Of a DNA stretch of 64,000 nucleotides, positions 27,515 to 37,591 are shown one piece after another; position 1 is the first letter of the stretch; each line of letters opens with the position of its first letter. Source of the DNA: Sphingobacteriales bacterium 44-15 (GTDB taxonomy: Bacteria > Bacteroidota > Bacteroidia > Chitinophagales > Chitinophagaceae). Where the stretch lies: NCBI GenBank assembly GCA_001899685.1, contig MKWG01000006.1, positions 80,010 to 144,009 of the forward strand. Reading direction: 5' to 3'. Below the pieces are notes generated by a model that was not told the DNA's origin, did not search any database, and saw only the letters and a program-made list of their open reading frames with translations. The position numbers were made by a program, and so were the translations under genes.

Positions 27515-28999
27515 TCAGTAACCTGTATTCTGAGAAACCAGTGGTTCCAATGATAAAGTTGATGTAGGAATGGGAAACAACAACAAATGTCCATCACCTT
27601 CTCTTCCATTCAACGACGGTACGAGATCAAATGCTTTTCCAAAGCGAACGAGATCCCACCAGCGCTTTCCTTCAAACATCAATTCTCTAAAGCGTTCATC
27701 CAGTATCTCAGCATCATTCGCATCTTTTGTACTACTTGTAAATTCATGACCTGAGAATTGGTCTCCATATGCGCGCTGCCTTACCTGGTTGATTTCTGAT
27801 GACGGATTCTGATTCAATGCATTTTTGGCCTCCGCCTTCATTAATATTACATCTGCATACCTGTAAAGAATGAAATTGTCTAAGAAATATCGCTGACCCG
27901 ACACGATAGTTCCATTGAATTTGGTTACTATGGATGAATGGAAAACCGGGCCAGAGCCATCATTGCCGTAAATTTCTGTAAGTGTTTCTTTTTTGCGTTT
28001 GTCATCCGCGTCGAACTTATTGCGTGCAATCTCAGATGGCCCCCAAAATGGCACGCCTGCATAAGGCCTGATGTAATCGAGAGTTGCCTGGTCAACACCG
28101 GCCGGCATAAAAACATCAGAAGCATACATCCATGAATATATTGTACTTGCCGTTGTTTCCTCGTATTTAAAGGTTACAGCCATCAATATTTCCTTGTTAT
28201 TCTTATTCGTATAATTAAAAATATCACCAAATGAGGGAAGCAATTGAAGATCGGCATCTCCAATCCTGTTCAATGCAGTGAGCGCTGTATTAAAGTCTGC
28301 ATCGCCTCCATTCATCCTTTTACCGGTCCAAAGGTATACATCTGCTTTAAGAGCAAGTAAAGAAGGAAGCGACCACATATCCCGTCCATCCTGAAAATTC
28401 ATATCGGCAAATAGCGATTCAGCTTCACTGATATCTGATTTAATCTTCGAAAACACATCTCCAACGGATGATCTTTCCCGCTGGATGTTCGAAAGATCAG
28501 ACGTTGGTTCAGTAACAAGGGGTAATGCGCCCCAGGTCTTGCTCATCGTAAAGTAGGCAAAAGCCCTCATAGCATGAGCATGTGCGAGGATATTGTTCTT
28601 TTTAGCTTCTGATCCGAAGCTAATACCCGGAACATACTTCAATAAAAGATTGGCGTGGTGTATAAGATTATACATGCCTGCCCAGGTGGTGGGAGACCCG
28701 GAAAAAATAGCGCCTGAATTGTCGGCCGTAAGCAGGTTTTCATACCAGTTCTGGAATACAGCAGCACCGGCATTTTGCCCCATGGCGTCACTTCTTCCTT
28801 CACCCCATAAAAAAAGATTATTAACGGCTTCATTCCGCAGGATGGTATACATTCCGTTCATTGCACCCTGCGCGTCAGATTCTGATTTCCAGAATGAAGC
28901 ATTGGATATCTGACTGACCGGTGCAAGATTGAGTTCCTTTTTACAGGAAAAATTGATCATTCCTGCTATGAACACCAGTATGGTTAAATGTTTTTTCAT
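27515..28999 (-). CDS. RagB/SusD family nutrient-binding outer membrane lipoprotein
   Basis: A 494-residue SusD homolog. The lipobox Cys lies in GMINFSCKKELN; then SNASFWKSESDAQGAMNGMY and AHAMRAFAYFTM (TPR-like helices) follow, and the end has RFRELMFEGKRWWDLVRFG, the signature of the C-terminal SusD domain. SusD proteins are surface lipoproteins that cap the SusC pore and bind the oligosaccharide. It starts 23 bp after susC. Conserved closing segment LLLFPIPTS is present. Confidence 0.95.
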   Translation of the reverse strand: MKKHLTILVFIAGMINFSCKKELNLAPVSQISNASFWKSESDAQGAMNGMYTILRNEAVNNLFLWGEGRSDAMGQNAGAAVFQNWYENLLTADNSGAIFSGSPTTWAGMYNLIHHANLLLKYVPGISFGSEAKKNNILAHAHAMRAFAYFTMSKTWGALPLVTEPTSDLSNIQRERSSVGDVFSKIKSDISEAESLFADMNFQDGRDMWSLPSLLALKADVYLWTGKRMNGGDADFNTALTALNRIGDADLQLLPSFGDIFNYTNKNNKEILMAVTFKYEETTASTIYSWMYASDVFMPAGVDQATLDYIRPYAGVPFWGPSEIARNKFDADDKRKKETLTEIYGNDGSGPVFHSSIVTKFNGTIVSGQRYFLDNFILYRYADVILMKAEAKNALNQNPSSEINQVRQRAYGDQFSGHEFTSSTKDANDAEILDERFRELMFEGKRWWDLVRFGKAFDLVPSLNGREGDGHLLLFPIPTSTLSLEPLVSQNTGY

Positions 29000-29022
29000 A
29001 TCTAAAATATTTTCAGTATTAG

Positions 29023-32000
29023 TTACAGAGATATTGTTGCACCGAATAAAAAATTGCGAGATATTGGATACGATCCGTTATCCGTTCCACCATTTTCGGG
29101 ATTAATACCTTTATACTTGGTAAAGTAATGTAGGTTTTGTCCGGAGACGTTTATCCGGAGACCTTTAAGTCCGGTTCTTTTTAATAATGTTGCAGAGAGA
29201 TCATATGAGAAAGTAACTTCTCTAAGTGCCAGATAGTTTCCTTTTTCGTAATAGGGCGAAGTCCCACGCCCTATATTATACTGCCAGTCACCATAATACA
29301 ATCTCGGTATATCTGTTTGATCCCCTTCCTTCAGCCACGAATGTGCAACATCAGAATTAAGTCCAAGATCACCGGCAAGTTGTGCAGTGGTAGTAGCGCG
29401 CATGTAATTATAAATTGTTTGACCTGTCATGTAATCCAATCTCACAATAAATGAAAATCCTTTGTATGACACAGTACTACTAATGCCACCTGTCCAGGTT
29501 GGATAAATATTCCCCATATATATCCTGTCACGGTTATCTATAGTATCATTTTTATCATTATCCAGAAATATTACATCGCCTGCAAACTTAGTTTTGTCGG
29601 TGCCTTCCGGCAGTATGTCGTAAGGAGCCTTAGCCGCTTCTGCATCTGTTTGATATATACCAATTTGTTGAAAGGCGTACAGTTCACCCATTACGCCGCC
29701 TTCCTGTAATCCACCCAGCCATTCATATGAGTTGGTTTTATTATCCCACACATACTCCCCTCCGATCCTGTTTTTAGGGGCACCGTTTTCCGGAAGTTTG
29801 ACGATTTTGTTTTTTACATATGCTGCATTAAAGGAAAGATTCCACTGGAAATTTTTGGTAGGCTTTATAGGTTGAACGTATGCAGCAAGTTCAATACCCT
29901 TGTTTTGCAATGTACCTAAATTGGTAAGGATACTTCCAAATCCTGTTGACTGAGGTAATGTGCGGCTGCTGAGCAGATTGCTGGTAACCCTTTTGAAATA
30001 ATCAGCCGTAACACCAACCCTGTTGTTGAGAAAACTGAGATCAACGCCAAGATCAAATGTTTTAGTTTGCTCCCATTTTAGTTCGTCATTACTTAAGCCG
30101 GTATTAAGTATACCTGCACGTCCGCCATATACCGCACCCCCGCTATAAGAGCCCTGTGCCTGGTATGCACCCAGCGCATTTACATTACCATTAACACCAT
30201 AGCTTGCTCTGAATTTCAGCTGATTAATTGCATCAGCCAACGGAGCCCAGAAATTTTCTTTGTGAACATTCCAACCTACTGATATTCCGGGGAAATAGCC
30301 CCATTTATGTTTTGTACCCAGGTTCGAAGAAGCGTCATATCTCGAATTAAGAGACACGAGATATTTTTGATCATAGTTATAATTGATCCTTCCGAAAAAA
30401 CCCATATAGGTATAATATGTTCTGGCACTGCTTACCCCCACAGGTATTGCAGATGCATTCAGAGTGGGAATCAGATCAGTAGCAGCGCCTCGTCCAGATG
30501 CACTTAGAGAAGTCTCTTCCGTTTTGAGGTAAGAATATCCTGCAGTTACTTCAAGGTTATGAACGCCTGAGAAGGATTTGTTATAAGCAAATACCGCGTC
30601 AGCTCCTTGTTGTTTATACCCTTTCCTTGACTCTGAGGCTGAACGGGTTTGATCATAATTAAGTCCATCATAGTTTGACTTTACAAATAGCCGATTTGTG
30701 GAATTTCTCGTTAACAGGGAGACTTGCGGCATAAAAGAAAGACCGGGAATAATATCCCATTGCCCGCCAACAGTAAAAGCAGCATTGGTAGCTTCCGACC
30801 CCCCAACGAAAAGACCTGTCCTGTATAACGGATTACCTTTGCCTCCATTTTGTCCCTGCGATAAGGTACCATCCTCAAATGCATACTTCACGGTAGGCGC
30901 CACCTGCAGCATCCTGCCAAATATGTTAGATTCATCCGATACTTTATCCGACATATCACCGGCATACCTGATATTAGAAAATACTTTAAGGTTATCCCTC
31001 AACTTTAGTTCTCCCTTTGTATTTAGCGAAAGCCGCTTATAACCGGTTTGAATAGCTACCCCTTTAACGTCCATGTATCCCACAGAAATGCTGTAATTAC
31101 CCTTGTCAGATCCGCCAGAAGCCGTAATATTATGGTTATTCGTAACACCGGTTCTGAACATTACGTCACGCCAGTCGGTACCTTTAAAAATAATCGTCTT
31201 GGTTGGATCTATCGGATCGGGCATGCTTTCCCAGCCCTCATTGAGTTTATGCTGATTCTCAGGAGTAAGGTATTGGGTAGTGTAAAAAGTATTATTAGTA
31301 AGATCATTTCCCGTTCCGGCGCTTAAGGGACTTGAAAGGATCGCTTCAAAGAACGGCCATTTTACCGCAGCCATCTGAATGCCAAGCCTGTTATAGTAGA
31401 TAAAATCCCGGGCGTCCAGCATCTTCATTTTTGAGGTATAGTTGGAAAAGCCCAGATTATAATTATAGGTGATCTGTGCTCTGCCTGCCTTTCCCGACTT
31501 TGTTGTGACAATGACCACACCATTCGATCCGCGTGCACCATAGATAGCTGTAGAAGCTGCGTCTTTCAATACCTGGATAGACTCTATATCATTAGAATTG
31601 ATTGCGGTCAGATCAGGGGAAATAACCCCGTCAATAACATATAAAGGATAAGAAGTATTAGGGTCAAAGGAAGTCCCGCCCCGCACCACTATCAATGGTG
31701 CCGCACCAGGCTGGCCCGATGTGGAGGTTACCCTTACCCCGGGCAAGGTACCCTGTAGTGCATATGCCGGGTTAGTAAAAGGCACATTTTTTAAAACCGT
31801 TGTATCAAGCTTGGAAATTGCAGTAGTAACCAGTTCTCTTGACTGTTTTCCGTAACCAACTACCACTACACCGCTTAAACTCGACTGATCAGTGAGCATT
31901 TTTACAGAAAGCTGAGATTGGCTGGAGATAGTTATTTCCTGTTCTTGAAATCCAACATGTGAAAAAATTAGTACCCCGGATTGTACAGGAATAGAAAACT

Positions 32001-32205
32001 TCCCTCTGTCATCAGACACAACAACTGTGGTGGTACCTTTAAGGGTTATGGTCGCTCCCTCAAGTGGATTTCCACCTGCATCTGTTATTGTACCTGAAAC
32101 CTGTTTTTGGGCTATCGCTCCCAGCCAAATCAATTGGAAAATCAGCAGAGGGAGCAGACGCCAGATGATAAGCCGGTTCTCCCTTTTTTCAAATAGACTT
32201 CTCAT
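29023..32205 (-). CDS. SusC/RagA family TonB-linked outer membrane transporter
   Basis: A 1060-residue TonB-dependent transporter of the SusC type. A signal peptide (LLPLLIFQLIWLGAIAQ) is followed by a carboxypeptidase-regulatory-like domain (VSGTITDAGGNPLEGATI), the TonB-box-like VVVVGYGKQ, the plug with GTLPGVRV, LIVVRGG and LYVIDGVI, and a 22-strand barrel that ends in an aromatic strand (NFLFGATISL). It imports oligosaccharide together with SusD. There is no anti-sigma or hybrid two-component regulator beside it; control seems to be by the divergent GntR-type gene. Confidence 0.95.
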   Translation of the reverse strand: MRSLFEKRENRLIIWRLLPLLIFQLIWLGAIAQKQVSGTITDAGGNPLEGATITLKGTTTVVVSDDRGKFSIPVQSGVLIFSHVGFQEQEITISSQSQLSVKMLTDQSSLSGVVVVGYGKQSRELVTTAISKLDTTVLKNVPFTNPAYALQGTLPGVRVTSTSGQPGAAPLIVVRGGTSFDPNTSYPLYVIDGVISPDLTAINSNDIESIQVLKDAASTAIYGARGSNGVVIVTTKSGKAGRAQITYNYNLGFSNYTSKMKMLDARDFIYYNRLGIQMAAVKWPFFEAILSSPLSAGTGNDLTNNTFYTTQYLTPENQHKLNEGWESMPDPIDPTKTIIFKGTDWRDVMFRTGVTNNHNITASGGSDKGNYSISVGYMDVKGVAIQTGYKRLSLNTKGELKLRDNLKVFSNIRYAGDMSDKVSDESNIFGRMLQVAPTVKYAFEDGTLSQGQNGGKGNPLYRTGLFVGGSEATNAAFTVGGQWDIIPGLSFMPQVSLLTRNSTNRLFVKSNYDGLNYDQTRSASESRKGYKQQGADAVFAYNKSFSGVHNLEVTAGYSYLKTEETSLSASGRGAATDLIPTLNASAIPVGVSSARTYYTYMGFFGRINYNYDQKYLVSLNSRYDASSNLGTKHKWGYFPGISVGWNVHKENFWAPLADAINQLKFRASYGVNGNVNALGAYQAQGSYSGGAVYGGRAGILNTGLSNDELKWEQTKTFDLGVDLSFLNNRVGVTADYFKRVTSNLLSSRTLPQSTGFGSILTNLGTLQNKGIELAAYVQPIKPTKNFQWNLSFNAAYVKNKIVKLPENGAPKNRIGGEYVWDNKTNSYEWLGGLQEGGVMGELYAFQQIGIYQTDAEAAKAPYDILPEGTDKTKFAGDVIFLDNDKNDTIDNRDRIYMGNIYPTWTGGISSTVSYKGFSFIVRLDYMTGQTIYNYMRATTTAQLAGDLGLNSDVAHSWLKEGDQTDIPRLYYGDWQYNIGRGTSPYYEKGNYLALREVTFSYDLSATLLKRTGLKGLRINVSGQNLHYFTKYKGINPENGGTDNGSYPISRNFLFGATISL

Positions 32206-32242
32206 AATACTTCAGTTGAGGTTTAAAGTGTGTAAAAGTAAT

Positions 32243-32260
32243 ATGTAATACATATGTATA
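32243..32260. promoter_or_regulatory. Operator-like half-palindrome at the susC promoter
   Basis: ATGTAATACATATGTATA. It shares 11 of the first 13 bases and more with the perfect palindrome at 16385-16402 and has the same position relative to the -7 element. The right arm is degenerate. Probable site of the divergent GntR-type regulator. Confidence 0.55.
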
Positions 32261-32289
32261 AAAGTATGTAGTTTAATTATCACTTCCAA
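32259..32289 (-). promoter_or_regulatory. Putative promoter of the susC operon
   Basis: On the minus strand TTG (32289-32287), 20 bases, then TACTTTTA (32266-32259), close to TAnnTTTG with the last base different. Transcription would start near 32252, within the operator-like element. Confidence 0.45.
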
Positions 32290-32300
32290 TTTTTTTTAAA

Positions 32301-32326
32301 ATGTAATACATATTTATATATTACAT
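32301..32326. promoter_or_regulatory. Inverted repeat before the GntR-type regulator gene
   Basis: ATGTAATA (32301-32308) and TATTACAT (32319-32326) form a perfect inverted repeat with a 10-base spacer. The left half continues as ATGTAATACATAT, the same core as the other two sites. It abuts TATTTTTG (32326-32333), a possible -7 element for the plus-strand regulator gene, so it suits autoregulation. Confidence 0.5.
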
Positions 32327-32376
32327 ATTTTTGTACCGCGCGATAACATCTTTTATCTTTTATATTTGCATGAGAA

Positions 32377-33090
32377 ATGAGTTATATGAAAAGTTCCTTG
32401 TCCAAACTACAGCCTATTACGACACTTACCCAGGTTGATAAGATTGAAAAGACTCTTCAGGAATACTTCCGGAAGGAAAATTTTTTACCAGGAGATTCTA
32501 TTCCCAAAGAGATTGAGCTTGCCCAGGCACTTGGCGTCAGCAGAACTGCCATAAGGGAAGCACTATCGCGCTTCAAAACACTTGGTATAATCGAATCCAG
32601 AAAAAATAAAGGCATGACTATCTCAAAGCCCGATGTATTTAACAATATGAAACGGGTGATGGATTCGCAATTATTAGATAGCGATACGTTACAGGAAATA
32701 TTCGAGATGCGCCTGGTATTGGAAATGGGTATTTGCGATTTGCTGTTTGCCAGGAAGGACGATGAGAAAATAGTGATGCTTGAGGAAATAGTAGATAAGG
32801 AGGAAAACTCGCGTAATAAAAATGACAAGCTTAAATTTGATGTGGATTTTCACTCTATGCTCTATAAAATTTCCGGCAATAATACCATATTAAGGTTTCA
32901 AAAGATTCTCCTTCCGGTATTTGATTATGTATATAATAATCTGCACGTGCCAAGCCAGATAGAGAATGAAACTTTTGTTTCACACAGAGTACTGCTGGAA
33001 ACGTTGAAAAATGGCACGCCTGAAACTTTCAGAAGTAAAATGAAAATGCATTTAATGAACTACTTTAAGATAATTGAAGATAACAAGTAA
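32377..33090 (+). CDS. FadR-subfamily GntR transcriptional regulator
   Basis: A 237-residue regulator. Residues about 25-90 form the winged helix of the GntR family (FLPGDSIPKEIELAQALGVSRTAIREALSRFKTLGIIESRKNKG). The rest is an all-helical FCD domain with the metal-binding pattern typical of FadR types: Asp and His in DVDFHSMLYKISGN and a late His in VSHRVLLETL. These proteins usually sense carboxylated sugars or acids, such as hexuronates or gluconate. It is divergent from susC with palindromes between them. It most likely represses both glycan operons until an acid sugar catabolite binds. Confidence 0.87.
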   Translation: MSYMKSSLSKLQPITTLTQVDKIEKTLQEYFRKENFLPGDSIPKEIELAQALGVSRTAIREALSRFKTLGIIESRKNKGMTISKPDVFNNMKRVMDSQLLDSDTLQEIFEMRLVLEMGICDLLFARKDDEKIVMLEEIVDKEENSRNKNDKLKFDVDFHSMLYKISGNNTILRFQKILLPVFDYVYNNLHVPSQIENETFVSHRVLLETLKNGTPETFRSKMKMHLMNYFKIIEDNK

Positions 33091-33366
33091 AATATCAAAA
33101 AGACGGGCTACCCGCTTACTATTAATTTTGAGGCTGGAATAAAAAGGTCATCCGCGCAACGAGTACCACCAATGGAAAAAATCATCTCTATAGAGTAGTG
33201 CTCTGCCACCTCCAAAGATTTTTATTAGCTCTTGTTGTTTGCGAAATTTTGGGGGAAATAAGTTAAGTATATGTAAAAAATGGAGAATTATTCTGGTTCC
33301 TTTAAAAATTATTTATCACCTATCTGGCCGCTCGTTTAGGATTCCGGTCATTCAAACAGCCCATCC

Positions 33367-34185
33367 TCAAATCGCCACCGGGTTGATATCAGACGCCGCC
33401 GCTGCGCCCACCGGCAGTCCCAAAAACCATGTCTGACGGTCATTTTCCTGCCAGGAATTGGCAGGCGCTGTGATCTTTGCCCCATCGGCAATGTAAATGA
33501 TCGTCATCACTTCTCTCATTTTATCCGAATTGTTAGACGGTGCATTATGTATAGTAAATCCGTAATGCCAGGTGGCATCGCCCGCCTTCATAATTGTTGC
33601 ACGTGAAATTTCAAAACTGTTTTCTTTTACATAATGGTCAAATTCTTTTTCTGATTCGTCAGATATCTCATAATCGAATATAGCGCCCCTGGTATGAGAG
33701 CCTGTTGCAAAAGTGAGCATTCCCATATCAATGGTAATATCAACAAGCGGCATCCACATCGTTACGGTATTCGTAGTGTCTACCGGCCAATAATACTGAT
33801 CCTGGTGCCACGGCGTAGGTCCTCCTCCCGGCTCCTTAAACAAAGCCTGATCGTGGTATATGCGTACATGTTCCACACCGAGAAGATCTGCGGCAATTCT
33901 GGCAAGCCGTTTTGCCAGTACAAATTGCCTCACCTTTTCATCAGCACGCCAGAGATTCATGATCTGAAGAAAAGCTTTACCATAAGTATCGCGGTCTTCC
34001 ATTTTTCTTTTCTCCGTATTATAACGCTCCGCGGCGCCTACCAGCACATTCCTGTATACAGCTACTTCCTCCGGAGACAATACATGCCTTATAAGCGTAT
34101 GCCCGTCTCGGCGAAAATCTTTTATTTGAGACTGATCCAATGTGCGGAAATCATTAAGTGCAGGTAATTGTTCTATAGCAGGCAT
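33367..34185 (-). CDS. Phytanoyl-CoA dioxygenase (PhyH) family oxygenase
   Basis: A 272-residue Fe(II)/2-oxoglutarate oxygenase. The facial triad is seen as HxD in PWHQDQYYW and a distal His in WHYGFTIHNAP. The Arg of REVMTIIYI may bind the carboxylate of 2-oxoglutarate. An upstream in-frame ATG at 34230 adds 15 residues that do not fit the family, so the ATG at 34185 was taken. The gene lies alone between the GntR regulator (tail to tail) and a DUF535 gene. The substrate is unknown. Relatives hydroxylate small metabolites, and a link with the glycan locus is possible but not shown. Confidence 0.82.
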   Translation of the reverse strand: MPAIEQLPALNDFRTLDQSQIKDFRRDGHTLIRHVLSPEEVAVYRNVLVGAAERYNTEKRKMEDRDTYGKAFLQIMNLWRADEKVRQFVLAKRLARIAADLLGVEHVRIYHDQALFKEPGGGPTPWHQDQYYWPVDTTNTVTMWMPLVDITIDMGMLTFATGSHTRGAIFDYEISDESEKEFDHYVKENSFEISRATIMKAGDATWHYGFTIHNAPSNNSDKMREVMTIIYIADGAKITAPANSWQENDRQTWFLGLPVGAAAASDINPVAI

Positions 34186-34298
34186 ATCTGTGATTTTGTT
34201 GAAAAAGGTATCCGGTAAGGTACAAAACAATATTCTTTTACACTAAAATTTTCCATCCTCCCCTGATATTCAAACAGCATCACAGAACGAAATAGAGG

Positions 34299-35243
34299 CT
34301 AATGTTCCGCTAAGTCATAGCAACAATCCATATGCTGCATACTCTTGAATATTTCAGCAGAAACAGCATCCATCATTTCGTATCGTCTTCTGTATATGGC
34401 ACGTTTATGACTTTTTATTTCATTCAAAGCCTTTCGCTTTGGCACAAGAGGTAAAGCAAACCAGCCATCCTTTTCTGATGTCCCTCCTGATTCCAGCCAC
34501 ATATCGTTATAGTTTTGATTTATCGTATGCAGTATCGGGATATGAATGAGATGCTTGCGGCGAAATGCCTGAATAGACTGTCCTGCCCCGTAAATAGCTT
34601 CCATACCTAATTGACGTGCAAATTCCTGAACGAGGAAGATCATGAATGATTTTGGTCTGAGCCCATGCATCAGGTGCTGAGCAGTTTTAGCAACATTTTC
34701 ATCCCCGGGCTTATTCCCCTGAACACAGCCAACCCTGCAAATCCATTTATTTGCAGCGCTCTGTTCAAAGGAAAATGAAGCCGCTGCCACAACACCGCCT
34801 AATTGTTCACAGACAAAAAACAATACCAGTTCACCTTCTTTTCTATATCGTTCATCATATCCCAGTACGACAGAAGCAGGTGTATTATCTTTCAACCTGA
34901 AACAGGCAAGAGGAAGACCGCCTTTCTCTGTAATTATCTGCGCAAATGCTTTACCGGCAGTGTCAATGAAATGATATGTATCCAGGATCACTTTCATCTT
35001 ACGATGCTTATCCCACCTGCTTGACATGTATACCCTGAATGGCTTAACATATAACCTTGGTCGGTGTATAACGACCTTATTATGCTCCGGCAAATACAAA
35101 GTATTAAACCACCTTCTGGCAAACAAGGGATTCAGGAATGTGTACAAAAATATCTTATACTGTTGTTTACGACGATAACCTTTTCTTTCTCCGGAAAAAG
35201 CATCCGCAGCTAATCGCCATCCTTTAATGCAGGCAGGAAGCAT
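34299..35243 (-). CDS. VirK/YbjX family (DUF535) protein
   Basis: A 314-residue protein that matches DUF535: NPLFARRWFNTL near residue 38, RPRLYVKPFRVYM, HYHFI-like repeats, and the C-terminal KSHKRAIYRRRYEMMD. Family members (YbjX, VirK) are linked in enterobacteria to resistance to antimicrobial peptides, but no biochemical activity is known. No signal peptide or membrane helix is visible. It appears to be a single-gene unit. Confidence 0.8.
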   Translation of the reverse strand: MLPACIKGWRLAADAFSGERKGYRRKQQYKIFLYTFLNPLFARRWFNTLYLPEHNKVVIHRPRLYVKPFRVYMSSRWDKHRKMKVILDTYHFIDTAGKAFAQIITEKGGLPLACFRLKDNTPASVVLGYDERYRKEGELVLFFVCEQLGGVVAAASFSFEQSAANKWICRVGCVQGNKPGDENVAKTAQHLMHGLRPKSFMIFLVQEFARQLGMEAIYGAGQSIQAFRRKHLIHIPILHTINQNYNDMWLESGGTSEKDGWFALPLVPKRKALNEIKSHKRAIYRRRYEMMDAVSAEIFKSMQHMDCCYDLAEH

Positions 35244-35399
35244 CTGAGCTCAATTTTACTGTTAGTATTGGTTTATTGGTACAATTTATCACAGGTGAGC
35301 AACTTTCGCTCCCTTTTACTAAAAAACAAAAGTCTGCAAGTTTTGTTTTATTTTTTGAGTATTAACCAAATTTTAAGTTATTACAGCGGGACAATATTT

Positions 35400-37307
35400 T
35401 TAGAGGATAGTCAGTTCTGTCCTCCTGTTTTGTGCGCGCCCTTCCTCTGTAGCATTATCCGCCACAGCCCGGGTAGACCCAAAACCTTTATACTGCAGCC
35501 GGGAAACTTCTATGCCTTTTGCAATGAGATAGTTAACGACGGACTTAGCGCGGTTTTCGGAGAGTTTGAGATTGTCGGTTGCTTTGCCCTTATTATCGGT
35601 ATGACCGCTGATCAGTATTTTCACTCCGGGATTATCATTCAGCAGTTCCACTACTTTATCTAATTCCGATATGGATTCAGTTTTCAGCTCATATTGATTT
35701 ACATCAAAGAAAATATTATTCAGCACTACCGATGCATTTGCCTCAACAGGTTGCAAGCCGATATTGATAGTGTAAGTGGAATCAACAGGAGCTGTACGGA
35801 AAGGGAAATTCCGCGAATAAAAAAGATACCCCTTACGGTTAACGTTAAACGCATAATCTTTTCCCAGCGGTAAGGTTATCAGGTAATCACCCGATTCATT
35901 GGTTTGCACCTTTTGCAATGTTTTTTCAGCAGCAATATCAATCAGTTCTACTGCTGATGGTAACCCCTTGCCTGTTTTCTTATCATATACGTTCCCTTTT
36001 ACCCAAAGCGTTTTACTCGGGCGGATATCTTCCCTCATTTCAAAGCTGTATATATCCAGCCCACCCCTGGTATCTGCACGGTCGCTGGCATAGTAAGCCG
36101 TTTTACCGTCTGCCGCTACCACCAGGCTGCCTTCATTATCCGTGGTATTGAGCGGATAACCCAGGTTGGTAACACTATCCCATCCGCCATCCGGTTGCCG
36201 GCGCGCAAGAAACAGATCATCGCCCCCATAACCGGTAAGCCCATTGGAAGTAAAATACATGGTTTGATTATCCGCATGGATAAACGGGCAGCTTTCATCA
36301 CCGGCAGTATTAATTTTCGGTCCGAGATTTTCAGGAGCGCCCCACTGTCCATTCGGCATCCGGTGCGTTACATATATATCCTTCCCTCCATACCCGCCGG
36401 GGCGGTTACTTGAGAAATACAACTCGCGTTTATCCGGCGACAAACAAGGCGAGGATTCCCAAAACTCGGTATTTACCGGGGAGCCGATATTTTCAGGACT
36501 GCTCCATCCTTTTTTTGTACGCAGGGAAAGAAACAGGTCGCAACTGCCGAGACCTTCAGGAAAATTACAACCGGTAAATATTAACCATTCTCCATCCTGC
36601 GAAATATTCTGGGCGCCTTCATTAAAATTACTATTGATATCCCCGTCCATCCCCCTGGCTTTCGTCCATGCACCTCCTTTTCGCGTACTTACGAAAAAGT
36701 CTTCATTCATTCCTTTCAGTCGCCGGGTAAAAACAAGTGTACTGTCATCTATAGTAACAGAGGGATAGTATTCCAGATCCGCAGTATTGATGCTGTCGCC
36801 TGCATTCCGGGGAGCAAATACATACTGCTTTGTATCGTGATCCTTATCATATTGCACCGCAAATTCAAAACAGCGTTTACGGTATTCACCTGCCTTTATG
36901 CTCTGGGAGTTGAGATTAGGATTGGATAAAAATTCATTTACAGCATCCAGCGCTTTCTGAAAATGACCTGCGCCGGCAAGGTTAATGGCATAAGGTAATT
37001 TATAATCTTTACTGTATTGCAGGTCTCTGGCAAATGCAGTTTCGTAGGCCGCCACGCAATTTTCGTATTGCTTCATTTCTCCGTAAATACCTGCACGGGT
37101 AAGCCAGGCATCCACAAACCCCTCATCCTGCTGTATAGCTTTTTCCATAAAGGCGAGCGCCTCTTTATAGTTGCCATTCTGCGCCTGGTCAAGCCCCAGG
37201 TTATAGAAATTCACTGCTTTCTTACTGACCTTTTCGGGATTATACTGCTGACCCCAACAGATGTTCACACAACCTATATAAAACAATATGATTATCCGGT
37301 ATTTCAT
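35400..37307 (-). CDS. porE: PorE-like OmpA-family protein (TPR, PD40, CRD, OmpA)
   Basis: A 635-residue protein with the domain order of PorE of the type IX secretion system. After a signal peptide (MKYRIIILFYIGCVNICWGQ) come two or three TPRs (residues 28-130), a WD40-like PD40 propeller (about 165-420: YFSSNRPGGYGGKDIYV, MYFTSNGLTGYGGDDLF), a carboxypeptidase-regulatory-like domain (about 430-500) and an OmpA domain with the peptidoglycan-binding HTDNKGKATDNLKLSENRA. PorE is thought to tie the outer membrane complex to peptidoglycan. Similar proteins with PD40 and OmpA exist in several copies in this phylum, so it may be a paralog. Confidence 0.78.
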   Translation of the reverse strand: MKYRIIILFYIGCVNICWGQQYNPEKVSKKAVNFYNLGLDQAQNGNYKEALAFMEKAIQQDEGFVDAWLTRAGIYGEMKQYENCVAAYETAFARDLQYSKDYKLPYAINLAGAGHFQKALDAVNEFLSNPNLNSQSIKAGEYRKRCFEFAVQYDKDHDTKQYVFAPRNAGDSINTADLEYYPSVTIDDSTLVFTRRLKGMNEDFFVSTRKGGAWTKARGMDGDINSNFNEGAQNISQDGEWLIFTGCNFPEGLGSCDLFLSLRTKKGWSSPENIGSPVNTEFWESSPCLSPDKRELYFSSNRPGGYGGKDIYVTHRMPNGQWGAPENLGPKINTAGDESCPFIHADNQTMYFTSNGLTGYGGDDLFLARRQPDGGWDSVTNLGYPLNTTDNEGSLVVAADGKTAYYASDRADTRGGLDIYSFEMREDIRPSKTLWVKGNVYDKKTGKGLPSAVELIDIAAEKTLQKVQTNESGDYLITLPLGKDYAFNVNRKGYLFYSRNFPFRTAPVDSTYTINIGLQPVEANASVVLNNIFFDVNQYELKTESISELDKVVELLNDNPGVKILISGHTDNKGKATDNLKLSENRAKSVVNYLIAKGIEVSRLQYKGFGSTRAVADNATEEGRAQNRRTELTIL

Positions 37308-37591
37308 CGAACTATGCAGATTGATAAACGAAGCTATTCAAATTTTATTCCGCGAAAGGCAATAAAATGTTAAGGAGAAGAATTAAAACAAGAGTAAAAG
37401 CGATCAGATAGCAGCATTTTCAAAAAACGCCTGATTTTCTTTATATCCTTCGCTTTTCAAGCGGAACAGATACAATATATCCTACGCCTGTCATGAATGA
37501 CCTGTAAATGTTCATCTCTTATGGCCTGTTGTTGGCACTAAAGATATTTAAACCGGGAAATGCTTTAAGAACCAGTTAGATGAAAAAACCT

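Noticed and set aside
33091-33366. Possible gene remnant or terminator after the GntR-type gene
   Set aside because: CGGGctaCCCG forms only a four-pair stem without a clear T-run, and translation on both strands gives no known fragment.
37308-37591. Possible RNA gene between porE and the PIN gene
   Set aside because: No cloverleaf, strong hairpin or conserved motif is visible; it looks like ordinary spacer.
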